A stretch of 54,410 nucleotides of DNA. It comes from Chloroflexota bacterium. GTDB lineage: Bacteria; Chloroflexota; Anaerolineae; Promineifilales; Promineifilaceae. Both the position numbers and the translations under genes were made by a program. Position 1 is the stretch's first letter; the number at the start of each line of letters is the position of its first letter. Positions 1 through 7,357 of this stretch are shown in pieces. A model generated the notes under the pieces. The model did no database searches and was not told the origin of the DNA. It was given only the letters and a program-made list of their open reading frames with translations. The DNA is taken from NCBI GenBank assembly GCA_003696605.1, contig RFGV01000202.1:1-54410 (forward strand). The letters are read 5' to 3'.

Positions 1-99
1 CCCGCCGGGAACGGCGTTTAGGAGTATGTAGATGGCGATTGTCGCCAGAAATACGACGAGTACCATTTGGACCCCGCGTCGGATTAGGTAGTTGGTCAT
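1..99 (-). CDS. N-terminus of a peptide-type ABC transporter permease (DppB/OppB-like), cut by the window edge
   Basis: Reading the minus strand from the ATG at 97-99 gives 33 codons without a stop, beginning MTNYLIRRGVQMVLVVFL and ending LLNAVPGG at the window edge. The pattern (short charged N-terminus with paired Arg, one hydrophobic helix, then a Pro-Gly-Gly) is typical of the first membrane segment of DppB/OppB-family permeases, which form the inner-membrane channel for di- or oligopeptide or nickel import. A GGAG ribosome-binding site lies 8 bases upstream of the ATG, which supports the start. It is divergent from the STAND regulator at 276. The substrate cannot be judged from this fragment. 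Confidence 0.72.
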   Translation of the reverse strand, partial: MTNYLIRRGVQMVLVVFLATIAIYILLNAVPGG

Positions 100-237
100 A
101 GGATTTTCTCCTTGTTTGGGTGGATTGGGACACGGCCGTTTTTCTTGTGGTTTGCGGTTGGTAAACGGCCGTACTTACGCCCACTTGTGCTTATCTGTTA
201 GAATATCTTGTAGTTGTGCAAAAAACTAGAGCGATTT

Positions 238-259
238 TGTATCAGAATTGTATCAGAAT
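238..259. repeat. Perfect 11-bp tandem direct repeat upstream of the STAND regulator
   Basis: TGTATCAGAAT occurs twice head to tail (238-248 and 249-259), ending 16 bases before the TTG start at 276. The 11-bp period places the copies about one helical turn apart, as expected for a regulator binding two successive sites on the same face of DNA. It lies in the divergent region shared with the ABC permease. The regulatory role is an inference. Confidence 0.6.
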
Positions 260-275
260 CGGGGATTGAGTAATT

Positions 276-2744
276 TTGACTGAACAATTGGCGGACATAC
301 TAACCCAATTTGTTGCCCGGTCTGGATATTCAAGTGGTCAATTGGCACGATTGTCTGGTGTGCCGAAGCCTACTATTGTGAATTGGCTGGAAGGGCGGGT
401 ACGGCGGCCACGTAATGTGGTGGATTTGTTGCGATTGGCAGTGGTGTTGCATTTGTCTGCGGCTGAGGCAGACCGATTGTTGGTAGCAGCCGGACATCCT
501 TCTTTGGCTAATTTGCGGGAACAGGCGAATCAGGCGAATGATGTGGTATTGCAGGAGTGGGTGAATAAGTGGGATACGGCCGTTTCTCCCCCCCACTTCA
601 ATTTAACCCCACCTTTTCAAGTTACGGCCGACCTTCCATACTTTGTAGGCCGTGAAGATAGTTTGCAGAAACTCAGGCGTCACTTGACTGCGCCAATACA
701 CAAACAGCCATACAGTATTCAGGGCATGCCTGGTGTCGGTAAAACAGCGCTGGCTGTCCATTTGGCCTATCAACTACGGGATGCTTTCCCTGATGGTGTG
801 CTGTGGGCACGTGTAGATACTTCAGAGCCGATGGCTATTTTGCGTACATTTGCCCATGCTTACGGTGTGGATGTAAGTCATTATAGTGATTTGGCGAGTC
901 GCAGCCGAGTAGTACGTGAATTATTGGCTAACAAACGGGCATTAATCATTTTGGATAACGTAGAAAATAGTGAACAGGTCAAGCCTTTGTTGCCGCCTAC
1001 TGGTCCCTGTGCTGTGCTCATTACGACGCGCCGGCACGACTTGTCGGTACTGCGTGGTGCATATCGCCTGGTTTTGCGGCCGTTTTCCCCACATTCCGAA
1101 TCCTCTTTGTTGCTTTTTCGGCAAATTTTGGGCAACGACCGTGTTGAGCATGAACGGGCATTATTTAGTGAAATGGCCGAACTGCTGGGGCATTTGCCAC
1201 TCGCCATTGATATTGCTGCCAGTCGCCTGGCTTACGAGCCAGGGTGGACAACGGCCGCTTTTTTGCAACGGTTGCGGGCGGAACAGCGACAACTTTCGGA
1301 GCTGGCATATGAAGATCAGAGTGTGCGTCTTTCCTTTAATGCCAGTTATGAAATGCTGTCAGAAGCAGAACAACAATTTTTTACTGCTTTGGGGGCGTTT
1401 GCTGGTGAAGATTTTTCAATAGAAGCGGCGGCGGTCGTTGCCGATTTGTCTCTGGTTGATGCAGAAGATAAGTTGCGTCGTTTGTATGGGTTGTCGTTAC
1501 TTCGATACGGCCGTTCGGCATCGAACGCCCCAATTTCTTCACGGTATGGGTTTCACCCCTTGTTGCGTGCCTTTGCCCGCGAACGGCTACCACACGATTC
1601 ACCGGTATGGTTACGCCTGATTAAATATTATGTTAAGTTTCTGGAGCACCCCCATGACTTTGGCATACTGGATATGGAAGTGGGAAATATTTTGGGGGCG
1701 CTGGAAGTGGCGTGGCAAAAGGAGCAAACGGCCGAATTTTTGCAGGGCGTTAATGGTATTTATCGGTTTTTAGAAGCACGGGGAATGTATGAGACTGCGG
1801 GGGATTTGTTGGCCAGGGCAGAAACGGCCGTTACGCCCGAAACAAACCCCGCCACCCGTCTGCTACTCTACCTGAACACTGGTCATCTGGCCCAAAAACA
1901 GGGTGAATACATCGAAGCCGAAACCCGTTACGAAACAGCATTAACAATTGCCCGCGAAATCAACGATCGCCCCAATCTAAGCCATATTTTGCGCGCGTTA
2001 GGGGTGTTGGCTGCTCGCCGTGGCGACTATGTGTTGGCCGATGCCTACTACACCGAAGGCTTAACGCTAGCCCGTGAGTTGGGGCATGGAGGAATTGTAA
2101 GCAATTTTTTGCGGGGGCTGGGCGTGCAAGCCTGGATGCGTGGCGATTTTGCCCGTGCTGAAGCATTCTATGAAGAAGGTCTGGCACTGATGCACGTAGA
2201 TGATGCCGAAAGTACGGTTGGTACAGGTGGTATGATGTGGGGGCTAGGAGTGCTGGCTCAGGAACAAGGTGATTTACCCTTAGCAGAGCGATACTATCGA
2301 GAGGCTCTGGCACAGGCACGGAATGCTGGTCATCAGGAACGTATTGTTGTCCTGTTGCGTAGTCTGGCGGCGTTGGCTATGGCGCAGGGAGAGCTGGAAA
2401 CGGCCGAAACTCACTGGCAAGAAGCTCTCAAACTGGCACGTGCGTTAGGGCACCGCTGGCAAATTGCACGAGTGTTGAGCGAACTGGGCGAACTCTTTTT
2501 GCAGCAACAAGAAATAAAAGCGGCCAATGCTGCTTTTCGGGAATTGTATGAGCTGGCACGTATGATGCAAAGTCAAGAATTGGTTGCCAGTGCCCAATTT
2601 GGATTGGCGCGTGTTGCTGCCCACCAGGGTGATTTGCCCCGTGCTCTGCAATATGGACGGGAAAGCCTTGACTCCTACACGGCAATTGGTCATTTCCGTG
2701 TCAATGAAGTCAAGGCCTGGTTTCGGTCATTACACGTTGCCTGA
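276..2744 (+). CDS. STAND-type regulator: HTH, NB-ARC ATPase, TPR array
   Basis: 822 residues. An XRE-like helix-turn-helix lies at about residues 8-75 (SGQLARLSGVPKPTIVNWLEG). The NTPase domain at about 120-420 has a Walker A loop GMPGVGKTA at 150-158, a Walker B-like LIILDNV near 223-229, a TTRR sensor at 250-253 and a GHLPLAI motif near 305-311. The rest, about 480-815, is tetratricopeptide-like repeats with recurrent A-x-x-Y-Y-x-x-x-L-x-L-A. In this family, ligand sensing by the repeats switches the ATPase and the HTH binds DNA. The start is TTG at 276, because an in-frame stop lies at 267-269 and the HTH begins at once. The TGA at 2742-2744 directly abuts the stop codon of the convergent dnaE. 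The ligand and targets are unknown. Confidence 0.88.
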   Translation: MTEQLADILTQFVARSGYSSGQLARLSGVPKPTIVNWLEGRVRRPRNVVDLLRLAVVLHLSAAEADRLLVAAGHPSLANLREQANQANDVVLQEWVNKWDTAVSPPHFNLTPPFQVTADLPYFVGREDSLQKLRRHLTAPIHKQPYSIQGMPGVGKTALAVHLAYQLRDAFPDGVLWARVDTSEPMAILRTFAHAYGVDVSHYSDLASRSRVVRELLANKRALIILDNVENSEQVKPLLPPTGPCAVLITTRRHDLSVLRGAYRLVLRPFSPHSESSLLLFRQILGNDRVEHERALFSEMAELLGHLPLAIDIAASRLAYEPGWTTAAFLQRLRAEQRQLSELAYEDQSVRLSFNASYEMLSEAEQQFFTALGAFAGEDFSIEAAAVVADLSLVDAEDKLRRLYGLSLLRYGRSASNAPISSRYGFHPLLRAFARERLPHDSPVWLRLIKYYVKFLEHPHDFGILDMEVGNILGALEVAWQKEQTAEFLQGVNGIYRFLEARGMYETAGDLLARAETAVTPETNPATRLLLYLNTGHLAQKQGEYIEAETRYETALTIAREINDRPNLSHILRALGVLAARRGDYVLADAYYTEGLTLARELGHGGIVSNFLRGLGVQAWMRGDFARAEAFYEEGLALMHVDDAESTVGTGGMMWGLGVLAQEQGDLPLAERYYREALAQARNAGHQERIVVLLRSLAALAMAQGELETAETHWQEALKLARALGHRWQIARVLSELGELFLQQQEIKAANAAFRELYELARMMQSQELVASAQFGLARVAAHQGDLPRALQYGRESLDSYTAIGHFRVNEVKAWFRSLHVA

Positions 2745-5700
2745 TTATCGGGTTGCGCGCACGCGGGCAATGCCAGAAATTCCCCGCAAACGATCTAACA
2801 GTTCAGGGCATACCCGTACATGGTGGTTGGGGAATTCCATGGCCAGTTTTTGTCCGGCCAGGATGATTTTCAGGCTGTCGTTGCCGTCTGCATATTCAGC
2901 AGAAAGGGTGAGTGCCTGGCGACAAGTTTCTTTCCAGAACGCTACTGGCTTGACTTCAATGATGAGTAAACGACCGTTTCCATTCCCATTCCCATTCCCG
3001 TTTCTGTGTCCATTTGCAGGCCTGGTTCTCACATTTGCTTTCGGTGTGGCCACAGGCACCCTGGACAATTGAGCCTCTGACGTCTCCTCAAAGTTAGGCG
3101 GCGGGGGTGGAGGCGTGTAGACCGGGCTTCTTTCTTGTATAGATTTGGTGGTGGGAACAGGGGACGGAGTTTTCTGGCGTATTTCCGGGTTGGATTCGGC
3201 CGTTTCTTCTACTTCCCTATCCGGTTTTGCCACCTGCACATTCGTTTGGACACTGTCCACCAAAATCGTCAATTCATCTCCCCGCGCCTGCACCTTACCC
3301 GTCAGCACCACAATCTGATCGACCTTAACACTATCCCGACACGCTTGCCACGTACGCGGGAAAAACACCAGATCCACTTTTCCTTCCAGGTCTTCCAATT
3401 CAGCAAACGCCATGGGATCGCCCTTTTTAGTTGTGTGCGTACGCAACGACGCAATCATACCAGCCATACGCACAATTTTTCCATTCCAGGTTGCGTTCAG
3501 ATCCACAGTCGTTACCGAAATCTGCTCCTTAAGCTGCGCCAGCGCACGTTCCAACGGATGCTCACTAAGATAAACACCAATTAATTCACGCTCCCAATCC
3601 AGAATTTGGCGGTGCTTGATAGCGGGTACTGCGGAAGACGGCCGTAACAAATCCACCTCCACCTCCACCTTCGCCGCCATTTCTCCCCCAAACAAACTCA
3701 TCTGACCAGCCGCCGCCGCCTCATGAGTCTGCCCACTATAAGCAATCATCCGATCCATCCCATCCAACAGTTGCGGCCGGGTCCCCCATCGGTCAAACAC
3801 ACCAACCTTAATCATCGATTCCAACGCCCGCTTCCCAATACGTCGCAAATCCACCCGCTTGCAAAAATCCCGCAAATCCGCAAACAGCCCATTTTCCTCC
3901 CGCTCCGCCAGAATAAGCTCAACCGCCCCTTCCCCCACATTCTTAATAGCCCCCAACCCATACCGGATAACAGGCTGACCAGCATTATCCTCAATCCGAA
4001 AATCCAAAATAGCTTGATTAATATCCGGTTGAGCCACCTCAATACCCATACGCCGCGCTTCTGCCAGATACTTCGCAATTTTATCCGTATTATCCCGCTC
4101 CACACTGAGCAAAGCGGTCATATACTCCACCGGATAATGTGCTTTCAAAAACGCCGTTTGGCAAGTAATAACCGCATAATCTGCCGCATGCGCCTTGTTA
4201 AAACCATACCGGGCAAAAAATTCAATATCACCCCAAATTGCCTCACACACCTCACGAGAAAAGCCACGAGCCATCGCCCCCTCAGTAAACTTAATGCGAT
4301 GCTCCTCCATAAGCTTTTTCTTCTTCTTGGCCACAGCCTTGCGGATCATGTCCGCATCACCCGGTTCATACCCCGCCAATTCTGAAGCAATCCGAATAAT
4401 CTGCTCCTGATAAACCAAAATCCCATATGTATCTTCCAGAATCGGCTTCAATTCCGGTGTGTGATACTCCACAATATCCTTGCCTTCAAAAAGTGCTGCG
4501 TGCATGCGTCGGATATACTCCGGAATATTTTCCATAGGTCCAGGACGGTAAAGCGAAATAGCCGCAATGATGTGGTCAAAACGCTGCGGTTTCATTTCCA
4601 TCATCAGTCGGCGCATGCCAGCCCCTTCTACCTGAAATACGCCAAGCACCTCACCACGGCTTAACATTTCAAACAAGGCTTCTGGTTTTTTATCAGGATC
4701 TGGCCCCACCTGGCCCACATCATAAGGAATATTGTCCATAGTGTACTTGACACCATGCCGTTCCTCTATCAGTTGAGCCGCTTTGCGCAAAACAGTCAGG
4801 GTACTCAGTCCCAAAAAATCCACTTTCAACAAACCAATAGACTCTACAATTTCCATTGGCCATTGCGTGACAGAGCGAATACCGCCCAACCCGGTTTCAC
4901 CGCTGGTGGGGCGATTCAAAGGGACATATTCCACTAATGGCTTATCAGAAATAATGACACCAGCAGCATGACTGGAAGCATGGCGAGAAACACCTTCCAG
5001 TTGCATCGCAGTGTCAACTAGTTGCTTGATTTTGGGGTCGCTTTTGTATTTTTGTTCAAATTCGGCCGAGTAGAACTCATGCTCTTTGTCCAGTACATTC
5101 TTGATTTTCACCGGCTTGCCCGGAATAGCCGGGATCATGCGGGCGATTTCATCCACTTGTGACAAAGGCATATCCAACGCTCGCCCCACATCTCGGATAG
5201 CAGCCCTGGCCCCCAATGTTCCGAAAGTGATAATTTGTGCCACCTTGTCTTGCCCATATTTTTTGACGGCATATTCCACCATTTCGTGCCGCCGATCATC
5301 CGGATAGTCCAGATCAATATCAGGCATGGAGACACGGCCAGGATTGAGAAAACGCTCAAAGATAAGGCCATTTTTGAGTGGGTCAATGCTGGTGATACCC
5401 AGTGTGTAGGCAACTACAGAGCCAGCACCAGAACCGCGTACATTCCACCAAATATCTGCCTTTCGGGCGAATTCACATAAATCCCAGACAATGAGGAAGT
5501 AGGTGTCAAATCCCATTTTGTGGATGATGTTGAGTTCGTGGTTCAAACGATCCCGTAAGACCTGATCGGTGCGAGCACGTTCTTCACCATACCGCCAAAC
5601 CAGGCCTTTTTCGCATAGCTCACGTAAATATTGGTGAGGGGTTTTGCCGGTTGGTACTTCAAAAATGGGTAGGTGATATCCTTTTGGTTCCAGGTCAACG

Positions 5701-6527
5701 TTGCACATTTCGGCAATGAGGAGGCTGTTTTCTAGTGCGCCGGGAATGTGCCCAAACAATTTTTCCATTTCTTCGTAGGATTTGAGGTAGTATTCTTTGT
5801 TGGAGAGACGGAGTCGTTTGGGGTCGTTGATGGTGCTGCCAGTTTGGATACAAAGCAGAACGTCGTGTGGGTCGGCTTCTTCGGGGGTGGTGTAGTGTAC
5901 GTCGTTGGTGGCCAGGAAGCGGAGATTGTATTTTTTGGCCATTTGCAGGAGTTCGTTGTTGACTTTTGTGAGTTCGGGGATGTCGTGTTCCTGGAGTTCG
6001 ATGAAGAAACGGTCGGGTCCGAAAACGTCGAGGTAGAAGCTCATGAGTTCGTGAGCTTTGTCCATATTGCCCTGGTTTATAGCGCGGGGGATTTCGGCGG
6101 CCAGGCAGCCGGTGGTGGCGATGAGGCCGGCGCTGTGTTGGGCGAGAAATTCGTGGTCAATGCGAGGTTTGTAGTAGTAGCCGTCGAGTTGGGCGGCGCT
6201 GGCGATTTTGAGGAGGTTTTGATAGCCGGTTTGATTTTCGGCAAGGAGGAGGAGGTGGAAGCGTTCTCGGTCTAGTTGGGGGTCTTTGTCTTGCATGCGG
6301 CGGGCAGCGACGTAGGTTTCGATGCCGATGATGGGTTTGATGCCGTGTGCTTTGCAGGTGCGGTAGAAGGGCATGACGCCGTACATGGCCCCGTGGTCGG
6401 TGAGGGCGATGGCGGGTTGGTTTAGGGCTTTGGCTCTTTCGGCCAGATGGTCCAGGCGACTGAGGCCGTCGAGTAGGGAGTATTCGCTATGTACATGCAA
6501 ATGGACGAATGGTTTGTGTTGGCTCAT
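2745..6527 (-). CDS. dnaE: DNA polymerase III alpha subunit
   Basis: 1260 residues from the ATG at 6525-6527, with AAGGAAA upstream; a longer frame to 6566 lacks a better site. This is the replicative polymerase. The N-terminal PHP domain has HLHVHSEYSLLDG, TDHGAMYG and NDVHYT, so its metal ligands look intact. The palm has the catalytic pair MPDIDLDYPDDRR (Asp403, Asp405) and a third Asp570 in KVDFLGL. Later come helix-hairpin-helix repeats and an OB fold (about 1000-1090). The C-terminus differs from typical DnaE (about 1160 residues): a Pro-rich linker and a run of Asn-Gly repeats join a final domain of about 70 residues. A candidate promoter (6643-6651) and a perfect inverted repeat (6561-6602) lie upstream. 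Confidence 0.97.
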   Translation of the reverse strand: MSQHKPFVHLHVHSEYSLLDGLSRLDHLAERAKALNQPAIALTDHGAMYGVMPFYRTCKAHGIKPIIGIETYVAARRMQDKDPQLDRERFHLLLLAENQTGYQNLLKIASAAQLDGYYYKPRIDHEFLAQHSAGLIATTGCLAAEIPRAINQGNMDKAHELMSFYLDVFGPDRFFIELQEHDIPELTKVNNELLQMAKKYNLRFLATNDVHYTTPEEADPHDVLLCIQTGSTINDPKRLRLSNKEYYLKSYEEMEKLFGHIPGALENSLLIAEMCNVDLEPKGYHLPIFEVPTGKTPHQYLRELCEKGLVWRYGEERARTDQVLRDRLNHELNIIHKMGFDTYFLIVWDLCEFARKADIWWNVRGSGAGSVVAYTLGITSIDPLKNGLIFERFLNPGRVSMPDIDLDYPDDRRHEMVEYAVKKYGQDKVAQIITFGTLGARAAIRDVGRALDMPLSQVDEIARMIPAIPGKPVKIKNVLDKEHEFYSAEFEQKYKSDPKIKQLVDTAMQLEGVSRHASSHAAGVIISDKPLVEYVPLNRPTSGETGLGGIRSVTQWPMEIVESIGLLKVDFLGLSTLTVLRKAAQLIEERHGVKYTMDNIPYDVGQVGPDPDKKPEALFEMLSRGEVLGVFQVEGAGMRRLMMEMKPQRFDHIIAAISLYRPGPMENIPEYIRRMHAALFEGKDIVEYHTPELKPILEDTYGILVYQEQIIRIASELAGYEPGDADMIRKAVAKKKKKLMEEHRIKFTEGAMARGFSREVCEAIWGDIEFFARYGFNKAHAADYAVITCQTAFLKAHYPVEYMTALLSVERDNTDKIAKYLAEARRMGIEVAQPDINQAILDFRIEDNAGQPVIRYGLGAIKNVGEGAVELILAEREENGLFADLRDFCKRVDLRRIGKRALESMIKVGVFDRWGTRPQLLDGMDRMIAYSGQTHEAAAAGQMSLFGGEMAAKVEVEVDLLRPSSAVPAIKHRQILDWERELIGVYLSEHPLERALAQLKEQISVTTVDLNATWNGKIVRMAGMIASLRTHTTKKGDPMAFAELEDLEGKVDLVFFPRTWQACRDSVKVDQIVVLTGKVQARGDELTILVDSVQTNVQVAKPDREVEETAESNPEIRQKTPSPVPTTKSIQERSPVYTPPPPPPNFEETSEAQLSRVPVATPKANVRTRPANGHRNGNGNGNGNGRLLIIEVKPVAFWKETCRQALTLSAEYADGNDSLKIILAGQKLAMEFPNHHVRVCPELLDRLRGISGIARVRATR
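2980..3000. repeat. Short CCCATT hexamer array inside dnaE
   Basis: Three to four tandem CCCATT-like hexamers. On the coding (minus) strand they specify the alternating Asn-Gly run of the linker before the last DnaE domain. The array is a candidate slippage site; because the unit is 6 bp, length changes stay in frame and would only alter linker length. Confidence 0.7.
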
Positions 6528-6560
6528 GGATAGTTTTTCCTTGCTGTTTTTTGGGTGGAT

Positions 6561-6602
6561 GCACAAATTTCTCTTTTGTTGGGAGGGTGAGGAAATTTGT
6601 GC
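6561..6602. repeat. Perfect 11-bp inverted repeat in the dnaE leader
   Basis: GCACAAATTTC (6561-6571) and GAAATTTGTGC (6592-6602) are exact reverse complements separated by 20 bases. They lie between the candidate dnaE promoter (6643-6651) and the ATG at 6527. There is no U-tract after either arm, so it is not a standard terminator. It could be a leader stem-loop or a protein operator with two half-sites. Confidence 0.6.
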
Positions 6603-6642
6603 GTTGTTTGGTGTTTTGTTGTATTGTCCCGCAGGTGTTTCC

Positions 6643-6651
6643 AGTATAGCA
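6643..6651 (-). promoter_or_regulatory. Candidate dnaE extended -10 (TGC-TATACT)
   Basis: On the minus strand TGC is followed by TATACT, an extended -10 pattern. No good -35 is visible. The predicted transcript start near 6636 would give a leader of about 110 bases that contains the 6561-6602 inverted repeat. Confidence 0.4.
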
Positions 6652-6715
6652 CAGGTGGTGGTGTTTTGGGGAAAATTTTAAAGTTGTAAAGTTTTTCTGG
6701 TTGGTGGTGTGTTGT

Positions 6716-6744
6716 TTGGTGGTTTGTTGGTGCTCTTGTACAAT
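6716..6744 (+). promoter_or_regulatory. Candidate promoter of the 6754 gene, nearly leaderless
   Basis: TTGGTG (6716-6721), 17-base spacer, TACAAT (6739-6744), then 9 bases to the ATG at 6754. The transcript would begin at or a few bases before the start codon, and no Shine-Dalgarno sequence is seen. The -35 match is only 3 of 6. Confidence 0.35.
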
Positions 6745-6753
6745 GTGGCAGTT

Positions 6754-7317
6754 ATGAAATTTCGTGTCAGACGATTGAGGACGGCGTGGCCGAATGCAAG
6801 TGTGTTGCAGTTGTATGATGCCAGAGAGACGTTGTTGTTGGTGGCGGATTTTGGCACGCCGTGGTTGCCTGATGTGGAGCGGGGGCGGGTGCGGCTTGCC
6901 CGGCCGAATGGGCGTGTGGTGGGGTGGTTGAATTTGCCGGAGGGTAAGGAGGGGAGGGGTGTACCGGGTTCGTATGTGTTGGTGCGGGATGATGCGGTGT
7001 ATGGGTTGATTAGTGTGTTTGATGAGGAGGGAAAACGGCCGTATTTCTTCGTGGAAGCAGAACAGGCACGCTGGCTTGTTACGGGGCATCGATTTTCTCC
7101 TTTGGATTATGGCATTTTTGATGAAGTACCGGCAAGTATGAATGTATATGCTGATCCGGCAGACTCGATTTCGTCGGAACCAATTGGGCGGGTGTGGGAA
7201 ACGGCCGTAAATGCCGATCTCCACATTACCCTCCCCGGTGAACAACTTGCCTTTGCCTCCTTCATCACCCTTGCCCTGGCCTATCTCATCAACCACACAA
7301 AAAAACGGCGTGCCTAA
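6754..7317 (+). CDS. Unrecognised protein with hydrophobic C-terminal helix
   Basis: 187 residues from the ATG at 6754 (MKFRVRRLRTAWPNASV); the frame also opens at a GTG at 6709, but that would place the -10-like TACAAT inside the coding region. The protein is rich in beta-strand-like segments (VLQLYDARETLLLVADF, YVLVRDDAVYGLISVF) and ends in a hydrophobic helix (ASFITLALAYLI) followed by KKRRA. This layout faintly recalls the LURP1/scramblase-like barrel, where a hydrophobic C-terminal helix fills the barrel, but I cannot assign a family. It is convergent with the aldehyde oxidoreductase gene, and that gene's terminator overlaps its last codons. Confidence 0.6.
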   Translation: MKFRVRRLRTAWPNASVLQLYDARETLLLVADFGTPWLPDVERGRVRLARPNGRVVGWLNLPEGKEGRGVPGSYVLVRDDAVYGLISVFDEEGKRPYFFVEAEQARWLVTGHRFSPLDYGIFDEVPASMNVYADPADSISSEPIGRVWETAVNADLHITLPGEQLAFASFITLALAYLINHTKKRRA

Positions 7318-7330
7318 AATCAGCACGCCG
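7299..7330 (-). terminator. Intrinsic terminator of the aldehyde oxidoreductase gene
   Basis: CGGCGTGC (7306-7313) pairs with GCACGCCG (7323-7330), an 8-bp GC-rich stem with a 9-base loop. Seven A residues at 7299-7305 become a U-tract on the minus-strand transcript. It lies 28 bases past the stop at 7358 and overlaps the end of the convergent gene at 7317. Confidence 0.85.
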
Positions 7331-7357
7331 CCTTCTCAACCCACATATCCTAAAATA

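Noticed and set aside
2980-3000. A CRISPR-like or larger tandem array
   Set aside because: Only a few hexamers, in frame within dnaE and coding for an Asn-Gly linker.
5748-6275. A Val/Phe/Gly-rich open frame antisense to dnaE
   Set aside because: Composition reflects the G/T-rich + strand; dnaE is beyond doubt on the other strand.
6487-7326. A 279-codon minus-strand frame over the 6754 gene and dnaE leader
   Set aside because: Its product is a low-complexity His/Pro/Thr/Gln string, and it runs over the dnaE start and the candidate promoters.
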